Assembly: GCA_949592205.1 (NCBI GenBank)
Contig: CATIUR010000002.1
Location: 1,989,001-2,053,000, forward strand
Reading direction: 5' to 3'
DNA: 64,000 bases
Source of the DNA: Helichrysum umbraculigerum
Taxonomy: Eukaryota; Streptophyta; Magnoliopsida; Asterales; Asteraceae
This document shows, one piece after another, positions 36,566-47,952 of the stretch (positions are counted from its first letter, which is position 1; the number at the start of each line of letters is the position of its first letter). The position numbers were made by a program, and so were the translations under genes. Under the pieces are notes generated by a model that saw only the letters and a program-made list of their open reading frames with translations, was not told the DNA's origin and searched no databases.

Positions 36566-38790
36566 ATTGTTGCTTCTTTTATTGCTTTAATTCCGAAGAT
36601 GCAAAATGCTAAATTTGTGAGTGATTATCGGCCGATTAGTTTGATTGGGAGTGTATACAAGGTTATTACAAAGATCCTTGCTAATAGACTGTCATTGGTT
36701 ATTTCTGAGCTTGTCTCTGATGTTCAATCTGCGTTTGTTGCTAATCGTCAAATTTTAGATGGTCCTTTTATTATTGATGAATTGTTGTCATATTGTAAGC
36801 GAAAGAAAAAGCAAGCTATGGTTTTTAAAGTGGATTTTGCAAAAGCTTACGATTCAGTTCGGTGGGATTATCTCGATGATGTTTTACGAGCCTTTGGTTT
36901 TGGTGATAAATGGTGTAGGTGGATTCAAGGTAGTCTCTCGTCGGCTATGGCTTCTATACTGATCAATGGCAGTCCTACTTCTGAGTTTCAATTCCATTGC
37001 GGGTTGAAGCAAGGTGATCCACTTGCTCCGTATCTTTTCATTCTTATTATGGAGTCATTGCATCTTTCTGTTAACCGTGCTATGGAGAATGGTTTATTTA
37101 CAGGTATAAATATTGATAATAGGTTGATCGTGTCTCACCTTTTTTATGCGGATGACGTTGTCTTTCTAGGGGAGTGGACGGAAAGGAATGTTATTAATCT
37201 CATGCAAATGCTTCATTGTTTTTACTCAGCTTCGGGATTAAAGATTAATGTTCAAAAGAGTCATATCATGGGTATTGGTGTTCCTTCTAATGTTGTAGAC
37301 AGTGTTGCGTCGAACGTTGGATGTGCTACTTTAAAACCTCCTTTCCGTTATTTGGGAACTATAGTTGGGGGATCCATGTCTCGTTCTAAAGATTGGGAAG
37401 ATACTGTTCGGAAAATGCATACTAGATTATCTAGGTGGAAGTCTAACACTCTTTCTATTGGAGGTCGATTAACATTGCTTAAATCTGTACTTGGATCCTC
37501 TCCGATTTATAGTATGTCTATGTTTAAAGTGCCTTCGGGAGTTCTAAAAAGTATGGAGGCATTAACGAACAGATTCTTCAATGGCTTTGATGGGGTTCAT
37601 AGGAAGATCACTTGGGTTTCTTGGGCTAAAGTCTTAGCTTCAAAAAACAGTGGAGGTCTTGGTGTCTCTAGTTTCTATGCGTTAAATCGAGCCCTTCTTT
37701 TCAAATGGGTTTGGCGCTTCATTTCACAGGATCTCTCGTTATGGTATCGTGTGATTAATGCCATTCATGCTTCTAATATTGAAGAACCGGTGCCTTCTGT
37801 TACTTCCACATGGAATTCTATCTTAAAAGAAGTTCAAGTTTTGAAGTATAAAGGTATAGATCTCTTGTCTCATTGCAAGAAACGCATTGGTGATGGTAGG
37901 AATACTAGTTTTCGGTTTGATACTTGGATGGGTGATCAACCTTTGCGTTTTAAATTTCCTCGGGTTTTTGCCTTGGAGTTGGATAAGCATGTTTCTGTTG
38001 CCCAGAAGTTTCAACTGCTTTCGCTTGATCATTCGTTCAGACGAGGGGTTAGAGATGGGGCTGAACGTGCTCAGTTCGAGGAATTGATTAGTCATATTGG
38101 GCAGCTTCATTTGGCGTCCAGTTCGGACAGATGGGTTTGTGATTTAAATGGAGATGGCCGGTTTCGAGTTAGTGACGTGCGTATTCTGCTAGATGATCAT
38201 ATGCTGCCTAAAGATCCTTCTGCAACGAGGTGGGTTAAAGTGGTTCCCATTAAGGTAAATATTCTAGCTTGGAAAATTCGTTTGGATAGTATTCCTACTC
38301 GTTTAAATCTTCAGAGACGTGGTGTGTTACTTGAGTCTAATCTTTGCCCGATATGCAATTCGCATTATGAAGATGTTTCTCATGTTATATTTCGGTGTGA
38401 TCTTTCTTCATATATCCTTAAGATGGTATGTCGGTGGTGGAACCTAGATTGGATCAATTTTCATTCTTATTCGGAGTGGCTTTCTTGGTTCAAATGTATT
38501 CGTATTGATTCGGCTCTTAAAGTGATTCTTGAAGGTGTGTTTTATACTTCATGGTGGGCTATTTGGAAATTTCGTAATGGGTTGATTTTCTCGTCTGTTA
38601 AGCCAAATAAGGAGGTTCTTTTTGATGATATTGTTCGTTATTCTTTCTTATGGTGTTCGAGTAGATGTAAAAGTAGGATAGATTGGATTTCTTGGATTCA
38701 AAATCCATTCTTAATTTTGTTGTAACTTTTGTTCTAGTTTCTAGCTAGAATTTTTTTCCTTTTATAAAAGTTGCCGTTCAAAAAAAAAAT
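36566..38790 (+). mobile_element. 5'-truncated LINE (non-LTR retrotransposon)
   Basis: The element starts inside the reverse transcriptase domain and ends with a short A-run (38780-38789). A short direct repeat TTATAGAT lies on both sides (36558-36565, 38791-38798). This fits target-primed insertion with 5' truncation. Confidence 0.85.
36567..38725 (+). pseudogene. LINE ORF2 fragment: reverse transcriptase and C-terminal zinc domain
   Basis: One open frame runs from the truncation point to TAA 38723-38725, about 720 codons. It opens with the LINE RT entry motif (ASFIALIPK, then DYRPISLIG). It continues with FKVDFAKAYDSV, the palm motif LKQGDPLAPYLF, the catalytic FYADDVVF and the thumb region (PFRYLGTIVGG). 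It ends in a zf-RVT-type domain (CPICN...VSHVIFRC). The apurinic endonuclease and the first part of RT are missing, so it cannot move on its own. The lack of internal stops suggests a recent insertion. Confidence 0.88.
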
Positions 38791-38930
38791 TTATAGATTT
38801 TGATTATTTTCGTTGCTTACTAACATTAATATTGTACACTTTCTTCAAAATGGTTTTTATTATGTATTTTCGATAAAAGAATACGTAAAAAATTATTGTT
38901 TATGTTTTTGTAAGACAAACTTAATCTACA

Positions 38931-39265
38931 CACTATAAAAAATGTTATTCTACCACACTTTTTTCTTCACGTTTTTAAAAAGTATAAAACTTTTTTTGAA
39001 AAAGATACATATATAATAAAGAAAAGCTCAAGTGTGGAGAAATCACATCATTTCAACACTTAAATGTGTGAAAAAAATTTGTAGCACACGATTTTTTCAC
39101 AAAAGAGAAAGTGTGAATAAATTGGGAGTTACAAATTTTTTTTCACACTTTTAAGTGTATACTTTTTTTCTCACACTTTTATACGTGGAGATTGTAATGA
39201 TTTTCACACTTTTTGATGTAACAATTTTTTATACAATTATAAGTGTGGATAATTTTACATTATTG
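38931..39265. repeat. repeat-rich stretch, possibly a CACTA transposon end
   Basis: Begins CACTATAAAAAATG and contains many CACACTTTT and AAAAGTGTG motifs in both orientations, resembling CACTA subterminal repeats. No matching right terminus or 3-bp duplication was found. Confidence 0.35.
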
Positions 39266-39347
39266 TTTGTAATGGTCCGTGTAAGAAAACTATGGTATTT
39301 CTATTAACTAATTGGACTTTAATAAATAAAATTCTCTCTTATCTCTA

Positions 39348-39698
39348 TCTCTATATATTATAGAGTAATTATCAAAAATAATAAATTAAAATGTAAGATT
39401 ATCATTAATTAAAAGTAGTATTCACAGGTATGTATAAGTTGTAAAGATAAATGACAAAGATTACGTGCGAATCATAGATTCAATGAATAATCACCGAGGA
39501 TCAGTTGTTTTTGATTAATAAAGGTGTAATCACTAACCATTTGTATTTTATAAGCCGTACACACTATAGTTACAAAAATTAAATAATAAGAATTACAAAA
39601 AGTGATACTGGAGTAGAAAATAATATAACTTAATAAAAATAAAATGAAGATAGTTTGATTTTTGAAATCCCGTGTTTATACACGGGTTTAAAATCTAG
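39348..39698 (+). mobile_element. short non-autonomous Helitron
   Basis: The likely 5' end is A|TCTCTATATATTATAGAG. The 3' end has a perfect 7-bp hairpin (CCCGTGT, loop TTAT, ACACGGG; 39669-39686), then TTTAAAATCTAG and T. This is the standard Helitron terminus (hairpin, CTRR, host T). No coding sequence. Confidence 0.72.
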
Positions 39699-39866
39699 TA
39701 ACAGAATATATAATTAATTCATATATTTATATCATATATGTACCGGACTAAATACATTTGAAGGAACACAAATATGTCTCATGCTAATTGTAAAATTTAA
39801 TCAATCCATTTATCTTTTGTTTTGGAGGCAAGAAATATAATAATTTAACGTGTTCCCATTATTTGA

Positions 39867-40058
39867 TTTACAAAAATAGTCTCTGTACTATTTTTTTCAA
39901 CGTTTTTGGTCTAATAACTTTGGTTTTGCTCGCAAATGGTCCCTTAATGAGAGACCATTTGCGAGTAAAAATCCAAAGTTAAAGGACCATTTGCGAGAAA
40001 ATCGAAAGTTATTGGACTGAAAACGTTGAAAAAAGAGTACATGGACTGTTTTTGTAAA
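39867..40058. mobile_element. foldback MITE
   Basis: Inverted arms of about 75-90 bp: TTTACAAAAATAGTC...CGCAAATGGTCC at the left, GGACCATTTGCG...GACTGTTTTTGTAAA at the right. A clean target duplication was not identified. Confidence 0.65.
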
Positions 40059-40257
40059 TAAATAAACCACATGAACTATTTATGAAATTTACTCAAACTA
40101 AAACCTTATGTATGTGTATGTAATTTAGCAATAGACAACAATTAAACTTTTTTTTGTTTTGTTTTCTTACTTTATATATGATAAAATAAGTTAATAAATT
40201 GATTGATATCTAAAACTCTAGAAGATATCTCCAACACTACATTGAGGGAAGAAATAT

Positions 40258-40556
40258 GGGCTTATTGTTTCGTTATGTATTATACTTTACATTTTTTACA
40301 ATTGTATGCGATATGCTTTCATTTGTTCCATTGTATGTAGTGAACTTGAAAATATGGTCTATTGTATGTATTATTTCCTTTTTGGGTAGAGCCAAAAAAT
40401 AAAACTTTCCTATTTGGGCCTTACCCAAAAAGGAAATTTTAGGTACAATAGACTATATTTACAAGTTCAATACATAAAATATATAGAAGTTTTCAAAGTT
40501 CGACTTATACAATAGTAAAAAGTGTAAAATTTAATACATAACAAAACAATAAACCC
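40258..40556. mobile_element. Mutator-like foldback MITE, copy 2
   Basis: Same family as 10515-10807, in the opposite internal orientation. Ends GGGCTTATTG and CAATAAACCC; perfect 9-bp duplication AAGAAATAT (40249-40257, 40557-40565). Confidence 0.85.
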
Positions 40557-40955
40557 AAGAAATATCTCTTTCCTATCCATGATTACGTTGATAATACTTA
40601 GATTGCTAATGACATATATATCGAACATTCAACTTCAACAATAAGCCTGTAAAAGCTTGAGCTACTTTAATATTTATTTCCTTTGATAGAACCTTGATTA
40701 TGACATTCGTCACCCGATCTAATAGATATCCACCCGATCCGATCCGCTAATGATGGATATGAATGATATCAATGGAAGTATAGTGGATATGGATGATTAG
40801 TGGATCGGATGTGGATGAGATAATGTCATCCACGGATTAATCCATTATCACCCGAAATGCATATATACAAGTACAAATATACCTATATATGACCATAAAT
40901 ACACATATATATACACTGAATGAAATGTCAATAAGCCGTTACTTAAATAAATTAT

Positions 40956-41193
40956 GGGTTTTGATAATCACTGCCCTTAGGGCAGTGGTTAAGCATTCCG
41001 AAAATAAATTTAACCTACTAATTAAACACAAACAATCCATGTTTAGAATATAAACATTCCATAATTAGTGATATATATAATAATATTTATCAAAAACTTG
41101 TTGTATATATGGAAAGTTGATGATAAATTAATTGTTTGGATTTATTTTAGGAATGCTTAACCACTACCCTAAGGGCAGTGTTTATCAAAATCC
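40956..41193. mobile_element. Mutator-like MITE (second family)
   Basis: Inverted ends of about 45 bp (GGGTTTTGATAATCACTGCC ... GGGCAGTGTTTATCAAAATCC) with a perfect 9-bp duplication ATAAATTAT (40947-40955, 41194-41202). A CCCTTAGGG palindrome sits near each end. Confidence 0.85.
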
Positions 41194-41202
41194 ATAAATT
41201 AT

Positions 41203-42430
41203 AAGGTTGTTATATCTTTACATATCTAATATGTATTTAATTTTCTCTCATTATTCGAAAAAATATATTCCGTTCATCTTTATGCAAACCACCTTATATT
41301 CATATGCGTGTAGAACATTACCGGCCAATTGGATATTTGGATTGATCAATAGGTTCAATCTTTTTGGGTGTTGACTTTGTGTAATATTTGGAATAGATTG
41401 TAAATTTGGTGAAATGCATGTGTAAGGATTGAATTGTGCATCAATGTGCTTATACAAGTGTCATATTCTAGCTTATTATTATACTTTCATTTGATTTACT
41501 TGCTCCCTTTTTATTGATATAGTCGATTTTTGCTTAATTTTTTTTAGTTTGTTAGAGTACTCTCAACGCAAGCTTCAGTTTGGCGTCGCTTCCACTTCAC
41601 TTTGGTTACATTATAAATGCATTGAGAGATAGATCATAGATGATCAAGTTGAAGATGTAACTGTTTTTGAGAGTGAGGTTTTGTGTTTTAATTGGTCCAA
41701 CTTAGTTTGTAAATACTTTTTTTTTTTTTGAACTTATCATTAGAAGTATCTACTTTTACTCCTCTTCTTCATTATTTTATCAAACTATTTTCCTTATATT
41801 ATAAACATTGTAAAAAAGAATAATAATTGTGTAATATTAATGAAAAAAAAATAACTAACGAGAGAGAGTTCAACTTATCATTTTAATTGAAGAGTTTTCA
41901 AGACCCTTTGTATAAACGTTGTTACAAGAATGAATGAATCTATGAATTAAAAATTAGTAGGTATTACAAGTCTAATTCATTTGACTCCTTTCATTTTATG
42001 ACTACTGTAAATTTTTTATTTGCTAGCTATTTATCATATCTAGTTAATGAAACAGCAAAACCATATACTATAAGAATCACAATGTCTGCCTTTATACTCC
42101 CCTTTAAGTTTCTTAGTTGTCACATGGAGTACTTATTAATTAGCTAAACTTAGATTTAAAAACTTCATATCATAAAAAAATATAAACATAAAAATGATAT
42201 GAAATATAATATAATACAAAGATGTATGAAAGCCCACTATTTTCCTTACCAAACCCCCAAAAAGGCCAGGACTTTAAAAGGACTCTCACATCACATGCAT
42301 AATTTGGAAGCTATTAAGATTTAAACAGCAACCACCGATTCCAAACACATGGTGTAACCCACCAATAGCATCTTATAAATTTTAAATTAAATTAAACTTA
42401 ATAAAAATCTTAACCTTAATCTTAAACCTT
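41203..42430. other. AT-rich spacer
   Basis: No gene. 41807-41875 resembles 4363-4435, so a dispersed repeat edge is present. Nothing else was recognised. Confidence 0.5.
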
Positions 42431-42439
42431 TATTATTTA

Positions 42440-42572
42440 GGGGAGTGATCCTTACACCACTCTTTTTTCTCTATACACCATCAATTGTGTTTTACAGAGT
42501 TGTACAGTTCAACACTGTAAAGCATAATTGGTGGTGTATGGAGAAAAAAGAGTGGTGTAAGGATCATCACCC
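42440..42572. mobile_element. small Mutator-like MITE (third family)
   Basis: A 133-bp near-perfect palindrome (GGGGAGTGATCCTTACACCA ... TGGTGTAAGGATCATCACCC) with a perfect 9-bp duplication TATTATTTA (42431-42439, 42573-42581). It lies next to the left arm of the Helitron that hosts the virus. Confidence 0.85.
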
Positions 42573-42582
42573 TATTATTTAT

Positions 42583-42665
42583 AAATTCTATCGTTTCGTA
42601 GGAGTTAATTAATATATGTAATGAAGTCGTGAACTAAATTATTTTAGGTAGTATATATATATATA
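42583..42665 (-). mobile_element. left part of a Helitron-like repeat split by the virus
   Basis: Its reverse complement matches 3790-3870 (CTAAAATAATTTAGTTCACG and onward). The other part of the same repeat continues at 55866 on the far side of the virus. Confidence 0.7.
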
Positions 42666-42779
42666 TATACTACCATGAGCTCATTTTTTTGAGGTGGTAG
42701 TAGTTATGGATTATATTCTTATGAAAATTATGAATTGTTTGATTTCAACATTGTTGAAAGAAAAAATTAATTTATATAT

Positions 42780-42896
42780 GTTGAGAAAATATACATCTGC
42801 GTTGGTAAGCCCTGTCGATCAGCTGGTTGGAATTAGTCGCAGACGGACAGTAAGACGACCGTACCACAGCGATATGGGGGTGTTCCCGGAGAAGGT
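42780..42896 (+). other. GC-richer ORF-like segment with a splice-donor-like end
   Basis: Within an open frame this segment reads SPVDQLVGISRRRTVRRPYH and ends GGAGAAG|GTATGT, like an exon before a donor. Its base composition differs from the A-rich viral ORFs around it. I do not recognise it; it might be captured host sequence or a viral leader exon. Confidence 0.3.
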
Positions 42897-44265
42897 ATGT
42901 TCAATCAACATTATAAGTTAAGATTTTCAGAAAACAAAGTTTAAATCAAATAGTTAATAATTAAATATGAATAGAGTCACAAGATTACTATCAAATCAAA
43001 GAAGTAGTTCTACTTCTGAAATCGAAGAAGAACATGATCATACAAATTCTATGGAAGTTTCTATTTCAAACATTGAAAACAATTTAAAAGATTGGAGTAT
43101 ACCTAAACAAAAGATTAGTAATATTTATAAGATTGGTTCTTTTGATTATTTCCAGGGATATTCTATAAAACAAACCGAAAAAACTTTACCTCTTCTACAA
43201 AATAATCAATGTATACAACTTTTTTCCAAGAATACTATTAAAGAACATATGAAAAGCTATAAATTTCTACATATAGGATTAATACAGATAGCTATTAAAC
43301 CCTTGACTAGAATAGGATTAGATGTACCTACTTTAGTTATATTAAGAGATGCTAGACATTTAAATTTTAAAAATTCCTTATTAGCTATGGCAGAATCCAA
43401 TATATGTAATGGCCCTATATATTTTAATTGTTATCCTAATTTCACTATATCCTTATTTGATAAAAATATATTAGATACTTTAACCTTAACAATTAAAACA
43501 AAAAATTTAGATATTAAACAAGGAACTGACCCTATACTCGTTATATATAGAGTTTTATATAAAACAATGACCACTACTGTGGAACCAAGATCAAAATTAA
43601 TGTCACCAAAAGATGAAACTATAATATTTGAAGCTAATACTAGAAATTCTAGAGTTAATATACCTAAAAGATTAAAATGGAATGAAATTACTCAAAACCA
43701 AAGTTGGAAATTAGAAGATATAAGTTCACCCAAACCTTTAGAAACTATTAGCAAAATATCAGATATTACAGAACATACAGACGGAAGTATAGAAATAGAT
43801 TTTGGAAAAGAACCACCTAGATATTCTACATATATTCCCGAAACCTCTACACTGTATTCTCGAGTTTTTTTTGAGTGGAAAAGAATGTGATGGAAAAGAA
43901 AAGGGTAAAAAAGAATAGAAAAGAATGTTATATAAAAAAATTATATGCATTCTCGAGTTGCAAGGAAAATAATAGAAAGGAAATGAAAGTAATTATTTAT
44001 TGTATTTTTGAGTTGCATGGAAAAGAAAGGAAAATAATCAAAATAAACAATTATACAATTATACCCTTTGCCATATTTCAACCATATCAATGACTTGAAC
44101 ATCAACAACTTAAATGCAAAATAAGTTGGAAATAAACAAATTAGAGGTTCAATCACAAACCACAAAAAAATTCAAAAAAAAAAAAAAAACATGAACCGGT
44201 CTATTAAAACAAAAGGCAATACGATCCTAAGACATGAAATATCATAATAATAAATTTTCAGTATT

Positions 44266-45364
44266 CTATTCTGCTTGCATCATTTTTTGAAGCATAGAAA
44301 TTCGTCTATGCATCGGACATCCAAACAGTGCTCGTGCTCTTTCAGGATGACCCACCAGGAAAAGATATGCATTATCAATATCGTCATCTTCCATACCCAT
44401 TAACTCTAGTTCATTATAGATCTCTGTCTCTGAATAGACATGTGGGCGAGAGCTTTCCATTACCTTATAATTAATAAGTTTGGATGACAAAACAATAATT
44501 AAAAAAAGTAAAAGATAAAATGGTAACAATATATAATGTAAATGTATAATACCTTCGTACTACGGTCTATGGCATCGGCAACTTTGTCCATTGAGCCTAA
44601 AAATTTTGACGTAAAATCTTCCTCAGCTTCAACTTTTCTTTTTTTTCTCTTCGGTTTCAATTTGCTTGGAAGCTTCCCATGTGATGGTGTCTTAAAATCA
44701 TCAACGGTATCAATATTTTCTAAACCAATCTCATTAGTTTCTACGAAATTATCAATATCATCAATGCTTTCTATGGCTGGCTCATTATTCATTTGATTTG
44801 TTCTCTCTTTAGCTGTTGCAGCAGCGTCACCTGTTGCTCTATCTCTGGCAAACAATTGCATCAATTCTTCATAATGATTAATCTCCTTTTTCCTCCACTT
44901 AGCAGCTTCAGGCTTCGCCTATTAAAAAATGAAACAATAATCATAGTGTAGAACTATTATGAATCTTACTTACAAAAAGTATTTTGAGGTAGTAAAAAAT
45001 CAACCTCGATCAACGCTTCCCATACTTCATCCTCAGCTTCAACCAACTTGGTCTTGGAGTTCCATGCAAATCCACTTAATGAAGTTCCCCGAAAAAGATC
45101 ATAGTATTGTGAGAAATTATCTTTGAGAGTTTTTAAACGATTTTTTAAATGGTCTTTTTTAAACCCTTTGTCCGCCATCTGCGCATTTAACGCATTCACC
45201 ATATTAGTGTAAGCCTGAGTGGTGAATGCGCCATCTGGCCTGTTACCTTCATCTTGTTCCTTAAGCATAGCCTGAATAAAAGCAGCATCCATCTTCGCCG
45301 ACCACTGAAAATGATCCCTCTTCGTGCTAGTTCCTTGATTTCCATCATTGCCTTTTCTGCCCAT
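44266..45364 (-). CDS. Harbinger ORF1: Myb/SANT-like DNA-binding protein
   Basis: Three exons on the minus strand: 45364-45005, 44918-44553 and 44463-44266. Exon 1 starts MGRKGNDG and contains a Myb_DNA-bind_3-type domain (HFQWSAKMDAAFIQAMLKEQ, then LKNRLKTLKDNFSQYYDLF and SGFAWNSKTKLVEAEDEVW). Exon 2 continues AKPEAAKWRKKEINHYEELM, followed by an acidic then basic stretch (KLKPKRKKRKVE) that could act as a nuclear signal. Exon 3 ends with a short helical region (ELELMGMEDDDIDNAYLFL). In this superfamily the ORF1 protein binds the ends and helps bring the transposase to DNA. All junctions have GT-AG borders and keep frame. An ATG at 45394 in the same frame is an alternative start. Confidence 0.8.
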
Positions 45365-45523
45365 AGTTAATTTCTGCATAGTAATCAAACGCATTAAACT
45401 TTAAAAAAAAAATCAAACAAGACATACAAACATTATGTGATACATCTAGGAAGATAGAAATAATATATATGCAAAACAATATAAAAAGTTGATAAATCCA
45501 AACACATTTATTGTATTTCAAAT

Positions 45524-46855
45524 TCAATTCGTACATAAAAATCTAAGTAACCAGATAGCATAATCAATTTCATCATCCGGATTCAACAAGTACTGATTCC
45601 ACATTTCAGTTGCCATTGTGTTTCTTATTTGTTCTCCTCTGTCGTCTAAGTCTCTTGGACCATGAAGGTGTTCATCTGGCCTTGCATTTAACACCTCAAG
45701 TACAACTTTATCTTCAATTGCTTTGACACGGTCTACCTCGAGCAAAAAGTTGTGTAGGATACAACATGATAAAAATACATCTGATTGTGTCTCGCATGAG
45801 TAAAATGGTTCTGCTGTACTTCTTATTATAGGAAACCGTTTTTTTAGAACACCAAATGCTCGTTCAATTGCGTTTCTCAATGACGCATGGCGAAGATTAA
45901 ACAATTCTCGTGGGTTCTCAGGTGAATGAGACGAGTACTCCTTCAAGTGATATCTAACACCTCTATATGGTGCTATGAAGGAGCTTTTAAGCGGTAGGCC
46001 ACCATCAACCAAATAAAATCTACCTATAAGTATAATATAATTAATTAATATCACATGTAAATAATTTAATAAGATTTTGTATAGTTAAGGATCATTACCA
46101 TCAGGAATAATTAACTTATCTTCTCTAGTAAGAGCATCTTTTAGAATTCTCGAGTCTGATGCCGTGCCCTCCCAACCACTCAAAACATATGTGAACTTTA
46201 AATCAAAAGTACATGCTACTAATGCATTAATAGTCGGATATCCCTTACGACCTCGATATCTTGGGGCATGTTTATTAGGCACTCTCACACGAATGTGCGT
46301 TCCATCAATTGCCCCTATACAATCTTTGAAAAAGGGATAAAATCTTGTTTTCCCTTGAATCTCTAGTGGAACGATATCACCTGATGGTTGTTGAATGTAC
46401 TGATCTTCTAAGGACAATACTGCATTTAAAACTCTATGAAAATGTCTATTTGTGCATGATTCTGAACGACGAAAAAACCAGGCAATTAAACTAGTTTTCA
46501 GATCATTTCCTATCATAAATAAAAATCTGGCAACTTGTTCTTCAACTGACATACGCTGAGTTGGACGAAGACCGCCATCACTCTATAACTTTTGACACAA
46601 TATCATAAAAGCGTTTTCACTCATGCGGATAAGTTTACGACATTTTCCACTTGATGAAAGATCATGCAATATCTCGTCTCTAACATGTTGTCTATGCAAC
46701 ATCTCATCTGGGCCAGGCAAACGACTTATATTACAAAATCTACGTTGTGCAATTAGAGCTGCAACTAGACACACCAATTGAATTGCTGCTAGATGTTGAC
46801 TTTTCACCATAAACAAGATATTATCACCCATTGGAAGTCTAGTCATACATGACAA
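45524..46855 (-). pseudogene. Harbinger transposase (DDE, HARBI1-like), one nonsense codon
   Basis: Minus-strand exons 46855-46099 and 46023-45524 are separated by a 75-nt GT-AG intron. The DDE catalytic residues are visible: first Asp in DCIGAIDGTHI, second in FYLVDGGLPL, and Glu in RNAIERAFGVLKKRFP. Exon 1 also carries RGRKGYPTINALVACTFD, as in plant HARBI1/ALP1-type nucleases. A single TAG (46580-46582) interrupts exon 1 between ILCQKL and SDGGLRPTQRMSVEEQ; the frame is otherwise open to TAA at 45524. A functional source elsewhere in the genome is likely, given how little decay there is. Confidence 0.85.
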
Positions 46856-47687
46856 TCATTTATTATGAAGAGAAGCAAAAAAAAAAAACAAAATAACATT
46901 ACAAACATTTACATGAAAAAAACATTAAACAAATGCACAGTATTATTGCTATATAACCCAATTAATACTAATTAAAAAAAAAAACTGTGTATCCCATTAC
47001 TAATATCATATGTTTATCATCTATATCATATAAGCTACGTACACGTGTTGTTGACGAATTAATAAAGTGTAGTTGGCTATACAAATTGTAAAGTGTGCAC
47101 AATATACAAATTAGAATTCGTTAACGAAATCATATATAAGCTACATACACGTGTACACAATATAAGAAGAACTAAACTACATGCATATGAACCCTCAATT
47201 ACTAGAACATAAAAACGGCAACGTTACCTGTTGTTGATGAAGAAAAACTGCAGCTTTGGTTGTAGTTGTGCGATAGAAAAACTAGACGAAGAAGCAGTAC
47301 GTAGGGATAGGGGTTAATAGATAAACATGCCAATCTTTTCTGTTACAATCCGCTCAAATATGGGCAGAAAAAAAGCCCATCAATTTTCAGCCCTAATTCA
47401 CTCCTTTACATTCCTTTCCATCCATAAAATAAACTCAAGAATGGCTTTTTTATTATTTTCAGCTCCTTTACATTCCTTTCCACCCAAAAAAAAACTCGAG
47501 AATGCAGTGCTAGTTCAAAATCTAGTGAACCCTTATTAAGAAGATCACAGTCTATGAGAGTTAAAGGAGTTGATTTTAATAGATCTATACCTAAACCACT
47601 ATATGAAGATGATAATATAAGTAAAGATTTTAGTAACACTTATAACCCCTCTAAATCTGAAGTAGATTATTATAGAGAAGAACAATT

Positions 47688-47948
47688 ATGAGTAAAATAC
47701 AAATGAATAACGATCATAATAGTTTTATATCAGTTTATTTAATATTCTTATATGAAGAACGAAAACAATTAATTCAACAGATAGAAGAATTCAAAACCAA
47801 AAGAGATAGAAATTATAAATGGTTAAGCAAAGATCAAATAAAATATATAAAGAATATTACATCAAAACATATAGATACAATAAATATACTATTAAAAATA
47901 AATGCAAATAAAATAAAAACGACAAAATCTAAATTAACAATTTGTTAA
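47688..47948 (+). CDS. small caulimovirid ORF, coiled-coil-like
   Basis: An 86-codon ORF whose ATG overlaps the movement-protein stop (ATGA) and whose stop lies 4 bases before the next ATG. It has a charged helical stretch (EERKQLIQQIEEFKTKRDRN) and many Lys and Asn. Small coiled-coil proteins occur at this place in several caulimovirids (virion-associated or ORF2-like proteins). That assignment rests on position and character only. The frame is intact. Confidence 0.6.
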   Translation: MSKIQMNNDHNSFISVYLIFLYEERKQLIQQIEEFKTKRDRNYKWLSKDQIKYIKNITSKHIDTINILLKINANKIKTTKSKLTIC

Positions 47949-47952
47949 AACA

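Larger units (their letters stand above)
43850..47509 (-). mobile_element. PIF/Harbinger DNA transposon
   Basis: Terminal inverted repeats CACTGTATTCTCGAG and CTCGAGAATGCAGTG lie inside a 3-bp duplication CTA (43847-43849, 47510-47512), the duplication size of PIF/Harbinger. The subterminal regions repeat GGAAAAGAAAGG/CCTTTACATTCCTTTCC motifs. It carries both expected genes on the minus strand: a Myb/SANT-like DNA-binding protein and a DDE transposase. It is 3660 bp long and almost complete, but the transposase has one stop codon. Confidence 0.9.
42967..47691 (+). pseudogene. caulimovirid movement protein ORF, split by a Harbinger transposon
   Basis: The left part (42967-43849, about 294 codons) has features of the 30K-type movement proteins that let these viruses pass plasmodesmata: SIKQTEKTLPLL near residue 67, then IGLIQIAIKPLTRIGLDVP and ILRDARHLNF. 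The right part (47513-47691) continues in the same frame after the transposon and one copy of its CTA target duplication, and ends at TGA 47689-47691. That stop overlaps the next ATG. The frame itself appears otherwise open, so the transposon is its main visible lesion. A/T-rich codon use matches the rest of the virus. Confidence 0.75.

Noticed and set aside
38931..39265. CACTA transposon
   Set aside because: Only a left-end-like motif and subterminal-like repeats; no matching right end or 3-bp duplication, so kept only as a low-confidence repeat.
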